From: Polaromonas sp.
Lineage (GTDB): Bacteria; Pseudomonadota; Gammaproteobacteria; Burkholderiales; Burkholderiaceae_C
DNA: 36,707 nucleotides
Assembly (NCBI RefSeq): GCF_018780625.1
Contig: NZ_JADMJK010000084.1
Span: forward strand, 1 to 36,707
Reading direction: 5' to 3'
Below are positions 24,497 to 32,083 of this stretch, piece after piece. How positions within the stretch are numbered: the first letter of the stretch is position 1; every line of letters starts with the position of its first letter. The notes beneath the pieces are model-generated. The model ran no database searches. It was given only the letters and a program-made list of their open reading frames with translations, and was not told where the DNA came from. The translations under genes and the position numbers were made by a program.

Positions 24497-25767
24497 GACT
24501 TGACCCGTTCAATGTCGGCGCCAATAGCGCGCAATTTCGTTTCCATCTGGTCATAGCCCCGGTCCAGGTGGTAGATGCGCTCAACCAGGGTTTCGCCTTC
24601 GGCCACCAGGCCGGCAATCACCAGGCTGGCAGAGGCGCGCAAGTCGGTCGCCATGACGGCGGCACCCGAGAGTTTTTCAACGCCTTCAATGACGGCGACC
24701 TTGCCTTCGATCTGGATCTTGGCGCCCAGGCGCATCATTTCATTGACGTGCATGAAGCGGTTTTCAAAAATCGTCTCGGTCACGGTGCTGGTGCCGTGCG
24801 CAATGGCGTTGAGCGCCATGAACTGCGCCTGCATGTCGGTCGGAAAACCGGGGTATTCGGTGGTGCGAAAGGACTGGGCCTTGAGCCGGCCCTGGGCCTG
24901 GATGCGGATAAAGCCCTCACCGGCGGTGATGCTGGCACCTGCCTCGCGCAGTTTTTCAATGACCACCTCCAGATGGTCAGCACGGCCATGGCGCAACACC
25001 ACATCGCCACCCGCAGCGGCCACGGCACACAAAAAGGTGCCGGTCTCGATGCGGTCGGCCACCACCTGGTGGGTGCAGCCATGCAGGCGCTCAACGCCCT
25101 GAATGCGGATGCGGCGGGTGCCGTGGCCCTCGATAAGGGCGCCCATCTTGATCAGCATCTCGGCCAGGTCGCCGATTTCGGGCTCCTGCGCCGCGTTTTC
25201 AAGAATCGTTTCGCCCTCAGCCAGCGTGGCAGCCATCATGAAATTTTCAGTCCCGGTCACGGTCACCATGTCGGTGGTGATGTTGGCGCCCTTCAGGCGT
25301 GTCTGGCCTTTGGGCAACCTGGCCAGCATGTAGCCGTGCTCCACGCTAATTTCGGCGCCCATGGCCTGCAGGCCCTTGATGTGCTGGTCCACCGGCCGCG
25401 AGCCGATGGCGCAACCGCCGGGCAGCGACACCGTGGCCTCGCCAAAGCGTGCCAGCAACGGGCCCAGCGCGAGCACCGAAGCGCGCATGGTCTTGACCAG
25501 CTCGTAAGGTGCTTCAGGGGAACTCAAGGCACCGGCATCAAGCCTCACGGTGCCCGGCACGTCCGCGTCGCGCGCAGCGGTCACACCCATGTTGCGAATC
25601 AGCGTGAGCATGGTGGCCACGTCCTGCAGGCCGGGCACGTTTTGCAGCGTCACGGGGTCGGCGGTCAACAGGGCGGCGCACAGCTCAGGCAGCGCGGCAT
25701 TCTTGGCGCCGGAAATATCCACTGTGCCGGCCAGCGACTTGCCGCCCTTGATGCGTAATTTGTCCAT
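24493..25767 (-). CDS. murA: UDP-N-acetylglucosamine 1-carboxyvinyltransferase MurA
   Basis: MurA transfers enolpyruvate from PEP to UDP-GlcNAc, the first committed step of peptidoglycan synthesis. The 424-residue protein has K22 and N23 ([11 protein letters not shown]). The active-site loop [13 protein letters not shown] carries C119, the PEP-adduct cysteine that fosfomycin alkylates. The late [16 protein letters not shown] segment is intact too. With cysteine rather than aspartate in the loop, the enzyme should be of the fosfomycin-sensitive type. It lies 22 nt after ibaG and overlaps hisG by 4 nt. Confidence 0.98.
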   Translation of the reverse strand: MDKLRIKGGKSLAGTVDISGAKNAALPELCAALLTADPVTLQNVPGLQDVATMLTLIRNMGVTAARDADVPGTVRLDAGALSSPEAPYELVKTMRASVLALGPLLARFGEATVSLPGGCAIGSRPVDQHIKGLQAMGAEISVEHGYMLARLPKGQTRLKGANITTDMVTVTGTENFMMAATLAEGETILENAAQEPEIGDLAEMLIKMGALIEGHGTRRIRIQGVERLHGCTHQVVADRIETGTFLCAVAAAGGDVVLRHGRADHLEVVIEKLREAGASITAGEGFIRIQAQGRLKAQSFRTTEYPGFPTDMQAQFMALNAIAHGTSTVTETIFENRFMHVNEMMRLGAKIQIEGKVAVIEGVEKLSGAAVMATDLRASASLVIAGLVAEGETLVERIYHLDRGYDQMETKLRAIGADIERVKS

Positions 25768-25789
25768 AGGTTCTTCTTGGTCGATGCGT

Positions 25790-26035
25790 TCAGGCCGCGT
25801 TTTTGGCAGCCCATTCGGCGGGCGTGAGGGTTTTCATCGACAGGGCATGCACCTCGTCGGTCTGCATGCGGTTGCCCAGCGTGGCATAGACGCGCTGCTG
25901 GCGCTGGATCAGGCGCTGGCCTTCAAAGACGCTGGAAACGATGGTGGCATACCAGTGGCGGCCGTCGCCGGACACGTCGAGGTGTTCGCAGGGCAGGCCT
26001 GCGGCAATGATTTTTTGAAGTTCTTCGCTGGTCAT
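25790..26035 (-). CDS. ibaG: BolA-family protein, IbaG/YrbA type
   Basis: This 81-residue protein has the BolA fold. It most resembles IbaG, which in E. coli lies between mlaB and murA and binds monothiol glutaredoxin Grx4 with a 2Fe-2S cluster. The class signature is visible as [31 protein letters not shown], followed by [16 protein letters not shown] with the conserved histidine at about residue 63. It is 22 nt upstream of murA. The gap to the upstream permease (149 nt) is filled mainly by the GC-rich repeat at 26114-26172. Confidence 0.92.
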   Translation of the reverse strand: MTSEELQKIIAAGLPCEHLDVSGDGRHWYATIVSSVFEGQRLIQRQQRVYATLGNRMQTDEVHALSMKTLTPAEWAAKNAA

Positions 26036-26113
26036 ACAGGTTTTCTAAAAAAGTCGCAGTGCCATGGATGGCGAAAAAAGTGACAAATATAAGCGGACGA
26101 AACTCCCCACCAG

Positions 26114-26172
26114 CAGGCGCAGCGCCCCCTTGGGGGGCAGGGAGCCACACGCAGTGGGCGACCGTGGGGGCA
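26114..26172 (-). repeat. GC-rich dispersed repeat, copy 2 (permease-ibaG gap)
   Basis: The core is CCCCCTTGGGGGGCAG, followed by a GAGCCACACGCAGTGG-like block and CGTGGGGGC. It aligns along its length with 19099-19167. It begins 12 nt past the permease stop codon and has the same orientation relative to transcription as copy 1. The C-run/G-run arms (26125-26129 and 26132-26136) can form a stem with a 2-nt turn. Confidence 0.65.
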
Positions 26173-26184
26173 TCATCCTGCGGG

Positions 26185-26940
26185 TCATGTTCTGATCTTG
26201 TAGCCCGTGCGCAGCATGTTGACTGCGACGGCGCTGACAACTAGAAATGCGCTCAGCACAATGCCCAGGCTGAGCCAGGGCGAGACGTCGCTGACGCCAA
26301 AAAATCCATAGCGAAAACCGTCCACCATGTAGAAAAACGGGTTCAGGTGGCTGACGGTCTGCCAGAAAGGCGGCAGCGAATGAATGGAGTAAAACACGCC
26401 GCTCAAAAACGTCATGGGCATGATGACGAAGTTCTGGAACACCGCCATCTGGTCGAACTTTTCAGACCAAAGACCCGCCACCACGCCCAACGCGCCCAGC
26501 ATGGCCGCGCCCAGCACCGCGAACACCACGATCCAGACCGGCGCCACAAACCCGGGCTGGCCAAAAAATGCGGTCACAGCAAACACGCCTGCGCCGACCA
26601 GCAGGCCGCGCGCCACCGACGAGCCTACATAGGCAAAAAACCAGTGCCAGTGCGACAGCGGCGTGAGCAGCACAAACACCAGGCTGCCCATGATCTTGCT
26701 CTGGATCAGCGATGACGAGCTGTTGGCAAAGGCGTTTTGCAGCACGCTCATCATCACCAGGCCAGGCACCAGGAAGGCGACATAGCTGACGCTTTCGTAC
26801 ACGACCACCTTGCCCTGCAACACATGGCCAAAAATCAGCATGTAGAGCACGGCCGTCAGGACCGGTGCGCCCACGGTCTGGAAACCAACTTTCCAGAAAC
26901 GCAGGACTTCCTTGTAAAACAGGGTTTGCCAGCCGCTCAT
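26185..26940 (-). CDS. ABC-2 type exporter permease (YadH-like)
   Basis: This 251-residue membrane protein has six hydrophobic segments and the ABC-2 family signature. It opens with WQTLFYKEVLRFWKVGFQTVGAPV, has the central segment LLTPLSHWHWFFAYVGSS, and a late FLSGVFYSIHSLPPFWQTVSHLNPFFYMVDGFRYGF that is characteristic of YadH/NodJ-type permeases. It overlaps the upstream ATPase gene by 4 nt, forming a transporter pair. The substrate is unknown. Its position between mlaB and ibaG, where E. coli has nothing, hints at an envelope-related role, but that is inference. Confidence 0.93.
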   Translation of the reverse strand: MSGWQTLFYKEVLRFWKVGFQTVGAPVLTAVLYMLIFGHVLQGKVVVYESVSYVAFLVPGLVMMSVLQNAFANSSSSLIQSKIMGSLVFVLLTPLSHWHWFFAYVGSSVARGLLVGAGVFAVTAFFGQPGFVAPVWIVVFAVLGAAMLGALGVVAGLWSEKFDQMAVFQNFVIMPMTFLSGVFYSIHSLPPFWQTVSHLNPFFYMVDGFRYGFFGVSDVSPWLSLGIVLSAFLVVSAVAVNMLRTGYKIRT

Positions 26941-27905
26941 TTTGCAACCCCCACAAACGCCAGCGCATCGGCGGCCAAAGGTTCTTTCACGTCGATTTCG
27001 TTCATCACATCGAGAAACACATCTTCAAGGTCGGCCTTGCGGAATTCCACGTCTTCGGCCACCAGGCCGGCCTCGCGGATGGCTGCCAGGTACTGCTCGA
27101 TTTCGCGGGCGTTGTGCGCCGGGAACTGCACGATGCGGCCGGTAATGCGGGCCTGGGCGGCCAGATGCGGCGGCAGCTCGCTGTCAATCTTGAAGCGCAG
27201 CACGTTCGAGGAAGCGGCTTTAAGCAGCTCGGAAGTCGAATCCAGCGCCACGACCCGACCCTGCTTGAGCATGGCAATGCGGCCGCACAACGCTTCGGCC
27301 TCTTCAAGGTAGTGGGTGGTCAGCAGCACCGTGCTGCCCTGCTTGTTGAGCTTGGCAATGAACTGCCAGAGCGTCTGGCGCAACTCCACATCGACGCCGG
27401 CCGTGGGTTCATCGAGCACGATCACCTGGGGCTTGTGCACCAGCGCCTGCGCCACCAGCACGCGCCGCTTCATGCCGCCCGAGAGTTGGCGCATGTTGGC
27501 CTGGGCCTTGTCCGCCAGCCCAAGACTGGTGAGCAACTCGTCAATCCAGTCGTCGTTGTGCTTGATGCCGAAATAGCCAGACTGAAAGCGCAGGGCCTCG
27601 CGCACGGTGAAAAACGGGTCAAACACCAATTCCTGCGGCACCACGCCGATTTTTCGGCGGGCCACGGCGTAGTCGGTCACGACATCGCTGCCATGCACCA
27701 GCACCCGGCCGCTGGTGGCGCGCGACAGGCCCGCCAGAATGCTGATCAGCGTGGTTTTTCCGGCACCGTTGGGACCCAGCAGGCCGAAAAATTCGCCCTG
27801 CTGGATGTCAAAGCTGACGTTGTCCAGCGCCCGAACCGCCGGGGCGGTCTGATTTCGCTTGGAAGGGTAGGTTTTGGAGACGGACTGGAATGAGATAGCT
27901 GGCAT
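26937..27905 (-). CDS. ABC exporter ATP-binding protein (YadG-like)
   Basis: This 322-residue nucleotide-binding subunit pairs with the YadH-like permease. It has Walker A GPNGAGKT, a Q-loop in VVPQELVFDPFFTV, the signature LSGGMKRRVLVAQAL, Walker B VIVLDEP and the H-switch LLTTHYLEEAE. About 90 residues beyond the core form the C-terminal extension seen in YadG/CcmA-like ATPases. The ATG at 27905 lies 101 nt after mlaB. The gap holds a short repeated AAGGCCCC but no clear terminator, so co-transcription with mla is likely. The exported substrate is unknown. Confidence 0.94.
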   Translation of the reverse strand: MPAISFQSVSKTYPSKRNQTAPAVRALDNVSFDIQQGEFFGLLGPNGAGKTTLISILAGLSRATSGRVLVHGSDVVTDYAVARRKIGVVPQELVFDPFFTVREALRFQSGYFGIKHNDDWIDELLTSLGLADKAQANMRQLSGGMKRRVLVAQALVHKPQVIVLDEPTAGVDVELRQTLWQFIAKLNKQGSTVLLTTHYLEEAEALCGRIAMLKQGRVVALDSTSELLKAASSNVLRFKIDSELPPHLAAQARITGRIVQFPAHNAREIEQYLAAIREAGLVAEDVEFRKADLEDVFLDVMNEIDVKEPLAADALAFVGVAK

Positions 27906-28006
27906 GAGCCCATCATTTTAAGGGCTGATGCCTTGCTTGTTCAGAAGGCCCCTGTAAGGCCCCGTGCGCCGCATGACAGACCGGACGAGCCGGCGCGAAC
28001 GCACGC

Positions 28007-28300
28007 TCAGGCTGCGGCCACTGTAGCAGCCGTTGCCACAGGTGGAATCAGCGCCTGAACGCCATAAAGGCTGGCCAGCTCACGCAACCGGGCTGGTGCG
28101 CCATGCACTGCAAAAGCTTTGCCGGCAGCCATCGCCTGGCGCCTGCATTCCAGCAGCACCGCCAGCGCGGAAGAGTCAAACTGCTGCAGGGCGCTGGCGT
28201 CAGCCACCACCTCGGCCGGCTGGGACTGCACCGCCTGCGGCAAGCCACGGGCAAACACAGCCGATGCGGCGTGCGTCAAAACGGCAGGAAGCGTCAACAC
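28007..28300 (-). CDS. mlaB: MlaB-like STAS-domain protein
   Basis: MlaB is the cytoplasmic STAS subunit that binds and activates the ATPase MlaF in the phospholipid transporter MlaFEDB. This 97-residue protein is poorly conserved but has the STAS core VVADASALQQFDSSALAVLLECRRQA, with serines at the position of the regulatory Ser/Thr, and a C-terminal helix ending in LYGVQALI. The start is GTG at 28300, 14 nt after the mlaC stop. An Ala-rich tail closes the protein. Placement after mlaC supports the assignment more than the sequence alone does. Confidence 0.85.
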   Translation of the reverse strand: MLTLPAVLTHAASAVFARGLPQAVQSQPAEVVADASALQQFDSSALAVLLECRRQAMAAGKAFAVHGAPARLRELASLYGVQALIPPVATAATVAAA

Positions 28301-28314
28301 AACAGCGGGCCGGC

Positions 28315-28956
28315 TCAGGACTTGCGGCCGCTGACGCTGACGCTGGACTTGTTGCGCTGCGCGAGCGCTGAAATCAGGCCCTCAATGCCATTGGTATTGA
28401 TTTCCTGGGCAAACTGGGTGCGGTAGGTTTCCACCATCCAGACGCCCAGCACATTGAGGTCATAAATCTTCCAGCCCGTGGGGGTTTTTTCCATGCGGTA
28501 GTCGAGCTGAACCGGTTCGCCCCGGCCAATCACGTCGGTGCGCACCACGACCTCGGTGTCGGTGGGTGACGCACGCAGGGGCTTGACATTGAGCCGCTGG
28601 TCATTGACCTGCGACAGTGCGCCGGAGTAGGTGCGGATCAGCATCGCCTTGAACTCTTCCTGCAGACGCTTTTTCTGGTCAGGCGTCGCCTGGCGCCAGT
28701 TGCGGCCCACGGCAGCAGCGGTCATGCGCGTGAAATTGACATGCGGCATGACCTTGCCATCCACCAGCGCAAGCACTTTGGTCATGTCGCCGGCCTGGAC
28801 TTCCTTGTCCGCCCGGATGGCGTCCAGCACTTCCACGGAAACACGCTTGATCAGGGCATCGGGCGCCTCTTCGGCTGCGCGAACAAAAGGGGTGGCCGCC
28901 AGCATGGTGAGGCTGAGCGACGCGGCCAGCAAGCGGCCCAGGGTTCTACGTTTCAT
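28315..28956 (-). CDS. mlaC: periplasmic phospholipid-binding protein MlaC
   Basis: MlaC carries phospholipids across the periplasm between outer-membrane MlaA and inner-membrane MlaFEDB. The 213-residue protein has a Sec signal peptide (MKRRTLGRLLAASL to about residue 27, cut near VRA-AEE). The mature domain has the Tol-Tol-Ttg2 pattern: MPHVNFTRMTAAAVGRNW, FKAMLIRTYSGAL and GWKIYDLNVLGVWMVETYR. I start at ATG 28956, which has AAGGA about 6 nt upstream; the in-frame extension to 28980 is unnecessary. A 150-nt gap separates it from mlaA, in which I see nothing. Confidence 0.96.
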   Translation of the reverse strand: MKRRTLGRLLAASLSLTMLAATPFVRAAEEAPDALIKRVSVEVLDAIRADKEVQAGDMTKVLALVDGKVMPHVNFTRMTAAAVGRNWRQATPDQKKRLQEEFKAMLIRTYSGALSQVNDQRLNVKPLRASPTDTEVVVRTDVIGRGEPVQLDYRMEKTPTGWKIYDLNVLGVWMVETYRTQFAQEINTNGIEGLISALAQRNKSSVSVSGRKS

Positions 28957-29106
28957 GATTTTCCTTCGATGGTGAACCATCTGCTTACCCGTTTCACGGC
29001 AAACGAATGTGACTGCGCAAAAGCGGTTGGAGACCTATTTTGCGGAACAGTTGCGCGGCAGGTGATGAAGTATTGCAGCAGTTTTGTAAAGCTTGTTGAC
29101 GAGGGT

Positions 29107-29892
29107 TCAGGGCTTGCCGGCCGGAACAGGCACTGGGGGCTGCTCAGCGCCGGGCGCCGCTTCAGGCAAGTCGTAGCGCTCTTCGGGCGGCGCATCAACG
29201 GCACGTGACGAGCGATGGCGCTGCATGTAGATGTCGCGGGCAAAACTGTACTTGTCCAGCGACGCCTGCTCCAGAAAGTCACCAACGTCCAGCAAATTCG
29301 CCCGGAGATTGACAAGGCGCAGGCTGACCAGCGAATTGCGCACGGAAATATTGTCAACGCCCTGGGTCACAAGATCTCCCTGCGAGTCAACCACCGTCCC
29401 CAACGCGTCGCGCATGTTGGAGGGGCCAAACACTGGCAGTACCAGATAGGGACCAGACGCGACGCCCCAATGCCCCAGAGTCTGTCCAAAATTCTCGCTG
29501 TGCTTGGGAATTTTCAAGTCGCTGGCGACATCGAAAATGCCGCCCAGCCCCCACAAGGTATTGGTCGTGACGCGGAAAAAGCTTTCGATGGCGGCTTGAG
29601 GCTTGGCCTGCAGCACGTTATTGACCACAGACCAGACGTCTGAAATATTGCCAAAGAAATTGGTGACGCCTGTGCGCACTGGCGCAGGTGTCACATTCTG
29701 GTAGGCGGTTGCCACGGGCTTGATGACGGCCCGGTCCAGGCCGTCATTGAACTGGAATACCGCTCGGTTCAGGGGCTCCAGCGGATCGGCCGGATTGGCA
29801 TTCGGCCCGGTGGCGCAGCCCTGCAACAGGGCCAGCACCAAGGCGACCGAGGCCCAGCGGAACGATGTCGGACTTGCGATGTGTGTCGTCAT
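29107..29892 (-). CDS. mlaA: outer-membrane lipoprotein MlaA (VacJ)
   Basis: MlaA is the outer-membrane component that removes mislocalised phospholipids from the outer leaflet and hands them to MlaC. The 261-residue protein has a lipoprotein signal with lipobox LLQGC (C26). The family core follows: DPLEPLNRAVFQFNDGLDRAVIKPVA, FFGNISDVWSVVNN and GPYLVLPVFGPSNMRDALG. The C-terminal 45 residues are a proline- and charge-rich tail. Its ATG overlaps the mlaD stop by 4 nt. In E. coli mlaA is unlinked to mlaFEDCB; here it sits between mlaD and mlaC. Confidence 0.97.
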   Translation of the reverse strand: MTTHIASPTSFRWASVALVLALLQGCATGPNANPADPLEPLNRAVFQFNDGLDRAVIKPVATAYQNVTPAPVRTGVTNFFGNISDVWSVVNNVLQAKPQAAIESFFRVTTNTLWGLGGIFDVASDLKIPKHSENFGQTLGHWGVASGPYLVLPVFGPSNMRDALGTVVDSQGDLVTQGVDNISVRNSLVSLRLVNLRANLLDVGDFLEQASLDKYSFARDIYMQRHRSSRAVDAPPEERYDLPEAAPGAEQPPVPVPAGKP

Positions 29893-30398
29893 TTTTTCTC
29901 TACGCTATCTGATGGCGGTGTGGCGCCCGGCACCGGGCTGCTTTCCGCGGCTTTACTGAACAAAAACTGGCCAATCAGGTTTTCAAGCACCACGGCCGAT
30001 TGCGTGCTGGAAATGTTGTCGCCCGCGGCGAGGTTGACTTCAGCCCCGCCAGCCTCGACGCCTATGTACTGCTCCCCCAGCAGGCCGCTGGTGAGAATCT
30101 TCAGCGAACTGTCCTTGGGAAAAGCATAGCGGTCTTCCAGCGCCAGCGTGACGCGCGCCTGGAAGGTCTTGTCGTCAAACGTGATGTTGTCCACGCGGCC
30201 CACCACGACCCCGCTGCTGCGCACTGCAGCCTTGGGCTTGAGTCCGCCAATATTGTCAAACTTGGCCGTCACCCGGTAGGTGGACTGAAAACTCAGCGTC
30301 AGCAAATTGGCGGCCTGCAGCGCCAGAAACAGGATGGCCACGCCCCCCACCAGGACAAACAAACCCACCCACACATCATTCTTTGAGCGTTGCACCAC
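29889..30398 (-). CDS. mlaD: MCE-domain lipid transport protein MlaD
   Basis: MlaD forms a hexameric MCE ring on the periplasmic side of the MlaFEDB complex. The 169-residue protein has one N-terminal anchor at about 10-30 and an MCE domain at about 38-118 (YRVTAKFDNIGGLKPKAAVR, then GVVVGRVDNITFD). A helical C-terminal segment holds ENLIGQFLFSKA, which in E. coli lines the central pore. A hydrophilic tail ends the protein. It lies 7 nt after mlaE and overlaps mlaA. Confidence 0.96.
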   Translation of the reverse strand: MVQRSKNDVWVGLFVLVGGVAILFLALQAANLLTLSFQSTYRVTAKFDNIGGLKPKAAVRSSGVVVGRVDNITFDDKTFQARVTLALEDRYAFPKDSSLKILTSGLLGEQYIGVEAGGAEVNLAAGDNISSTQSAVVLENLIGQFLFSKAAESSPVPGATPPSDSVEKK

Positions 30399-30405
30399 AC
30401 TCTCC

Positions 30406-31188
30406 TTAAGTAGTAAACATCATCGCGGTCAGGATGAAATCCAGACCCAGAACCGCCAGCGAGGCCACGACTACCGTACGGGTGGTGGCGCTGGCCACCC
30501 CTTCCGGCGTGGCTTGCGCCTCAAAACCCTGCAACAGCGCAATAAAAGTGACGGTAAAGCCGAACACGATGCTCTTGATAATGCCGTTGCCGACGTCGGA
30601 CCAGACATCGACACCGCCCTGGATCTGGCTCCAGAACGCACCGGCATCGACGCCGATCATGACCACGCCCACGACCCAGCCGCCAATAATGCCCATGGCA
30701 CTGAACACAGCCGCCAGCAAGGGCATGGTGATCACACCGGCCCAGAAACGAGGTGCCAAAATGCGCTTGACCGGGTCTACCGCCATCATTTCCATGACGC
30801 TAATCTGCTCGCCCGCCTTCATGAGGCCGATCTCGGCCGTCAGCGAGGTGCCGGCCCGGCCGGCAAACAGCAGCGCCGTGACCACTGGCCCGAGCTCGCG
30901 CACCAGCGTCAGCGTGACCAGCAGGCCCAGCGAATCGGACGAGCCGAAACGCTGCAGCGTGTAGTAGCCCTGCAGCCCGAACACGAAGCCCACAAACAGC
31001 CCCGACACTGCAATGATGACCAGGGAATAGTTGCCCAGAAAATGGATCTGGTCGCGCACCAGGCCAAAGCGGCGAAAGCTGCCAACGACCGTTGTCAGCA
31101 ACTCAAAGAACAGCCGGGCCGCTTTGCCCAGATTGGCCAGCCAGTTGCGCGTGGCGAACCCGACGTCTGAGGGCTTGTACCAACTCAT
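30406..31188 (-). CDS. mlaE: lipid ABC transporter permease MlaE
   Basis: MlaE is the membrane-embedded permease of the MlaFEDB phospholipid transporter. The 260-residue protein shows the Mla/Ttg2B-type permease fold. An N-terminal interfacial helix (ARLFFELLTTVVGSFRRFG) is followed by about five membrane helices. Conserved segments include LVRELGPVVTALLFAGRAG and MEMMAVDPVKRILAPRFWAGV, the latter the coupling region to MlaF. It overlaps mlaF by 4 nt and is followed 7 nt later by mlaD. Confidence 0.97.
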   Translation of the reverse strand: MSWYKPSDVGFATRNWLANLGKAARLFFELLTTVVGSFRRFGLVRDQIHFLGNYSLVIIAVSGLFVGFVFGLQGYYTLQRFGSSDSLGLLVTLTLVRELGPVVTALLFAGRAGTSLTAEIGLMKAGEQISVMEMMAVDPVKRILAPRFWAGVITMPLLAAVFSAMGIIGGWVVGVVMIGVDAGAFWSQIQGGVDVWSDVGNGIIKSIVFGFTVTFIALLQGFEAQATPEGVASATTRTVVVASLAVLGLDFILTAMMFTT

Positions 31189-32030
31189 GATGAACCTCCC
31201 GGCGGCTTGGGCCCCGATGTGGGCGCAGGGCCAAAGTCGTCCTCGACGCTTGCGCCGGGATAGTGAAAACGGACCGGGCCATCCGGCAGGGCATGGACAT
31301 ACTGGTACACCAGCGGATCACTGCTCTGGCGCACCTCGTCGGGCGTGCCTTCGGCCGCCACCTTGCCGTTGGCCAGAATGATCACATGATCGGAAATGGC
31401 AAACGTCTGCTCCAGCTCGTGCGAGACAAAAATGCTGGTCAGGCCCATGCTGTCGTTGAGCTGCCGGATCAGCCGCGCAGCCGTGCCCAGCGAAATCGGA
31501 TCGAGGCCGGAAAAGGGCTCGTCGTACATCACCAACTCGGGGTCCAGCGCGATCGCGCGCGCCAGCGCAATGCGCCTGGCCATGCCGCCGGAGACCTCGC
31601 TGGGCATCAGGTCACGCGCACCGCGCAGGCCCACGGCATTGAGCTTCATGAGCACAATGTCGCGAATCAGCGCATCGGGCAGGTCGGTATGCTCGCGCAG
31701 CGGAAAGGCGACGTTCTCAAACACGCTCAGATCGGCAAACAGCGCGCCAAACTGGAACAGCATGCCCATGCGCCGCCGCGCAGCGTAAATCTGCGGCTGG
31801 TTCATGGGCGTGACGTCCTGGCCGTCAAACAGCAACTGGCCGGACTGGGCCCGGTTCTGGCCACCGATCAGCCGCAAAATGGTGGTTTTGCCGCCGCCCG
31901 AGGCACCCAGCAAGGCCGTGACCTTACCTCTGGGCACCGACAGGGAGATGTCGTCCAGAATGACGCGCTCCCCGTACCCAAAGGTCAGATTTCGCAGTTC
32001 AACAAGTGATTCGGTGGAAGATGAAGCCAT
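31185..32030 (-). CDS. mlaF: lipid ABC transporter ATP-binding protein MlaF
   Basis: MlaF is the ATPase that drives phospholipid movement through MlaFEDB. The 281-residue protein has Walker A GASGGGKT (42-49), a Q-loop in MGMLFQFGALFADLSVFENV, the signature SGGMARRIALARAI, Walker B LVMYDEPFSGLD and the H-switch FVSHELEQ. The start is ATG 32030; a TTG three codons upstream lies in the terminator T-run and is unlikely. No Shine-Dalgarno is visible because a terminator-like hairpin and its T-run directly precede the ATG. It is the first gene of the 24-gene minus-strand array. Confidence 0.97.
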   Translation of the reverse strand: MASSSTESLVELRNLTFGYGERVILDDISLSVPRGKVTALLGASGGGKTTILRLIGGQNRAQSGQLLFDGQDVTPMNQPQIYAARRRMGMLFQFGALFADLSVFENVAFPLREHTDLPDALIRDIVLMKLNAVGLRGARDLMPSEVSGGMARRIALARAIALDPELVMYDEPFSGLDPISLGTAARLIRQLNDSMGLTSIFVSHELEQTFAISDHVIILANGKVAAEGTPDEVRQSSDPLVYQYVHALPDGPVRFHYPGASVEDDFGPAPTSGPKPPGGSS

Positions 32031-32057
32031 AAAAAACAAAAGCCGGACTTTCCGGCT
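32031..32057 (-). terminator. intrinsic terminator after gltBD, touching the mlaF start
   Basis: On the minus strand the arm AGCCGGA (32057-32051) pairs perfectly with TCCGGCT (32047-32041) around a 3-nt loop. TTTGTTTTTT follows at 32040-32031. This is a textbook rho-independent terminator for the gltB-gltD transcript, 27 nt after the gltD stop. Its last T abuts the mlaF ATG. Confidence 0.88.
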
Positions 32058-32083
32058 CTTGGATCATAAGGGATTACGCTTAC

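Noticed and set aside
22541..25758. Long plus-strand frames (22541-23797 and 24568-25758) opposite hisD and murA
   Set aside because: Both mirror conserved genes and have biased Gly/His/Gln composition without motifs or ribosome-binding sites; they are codon-bias artefacts.
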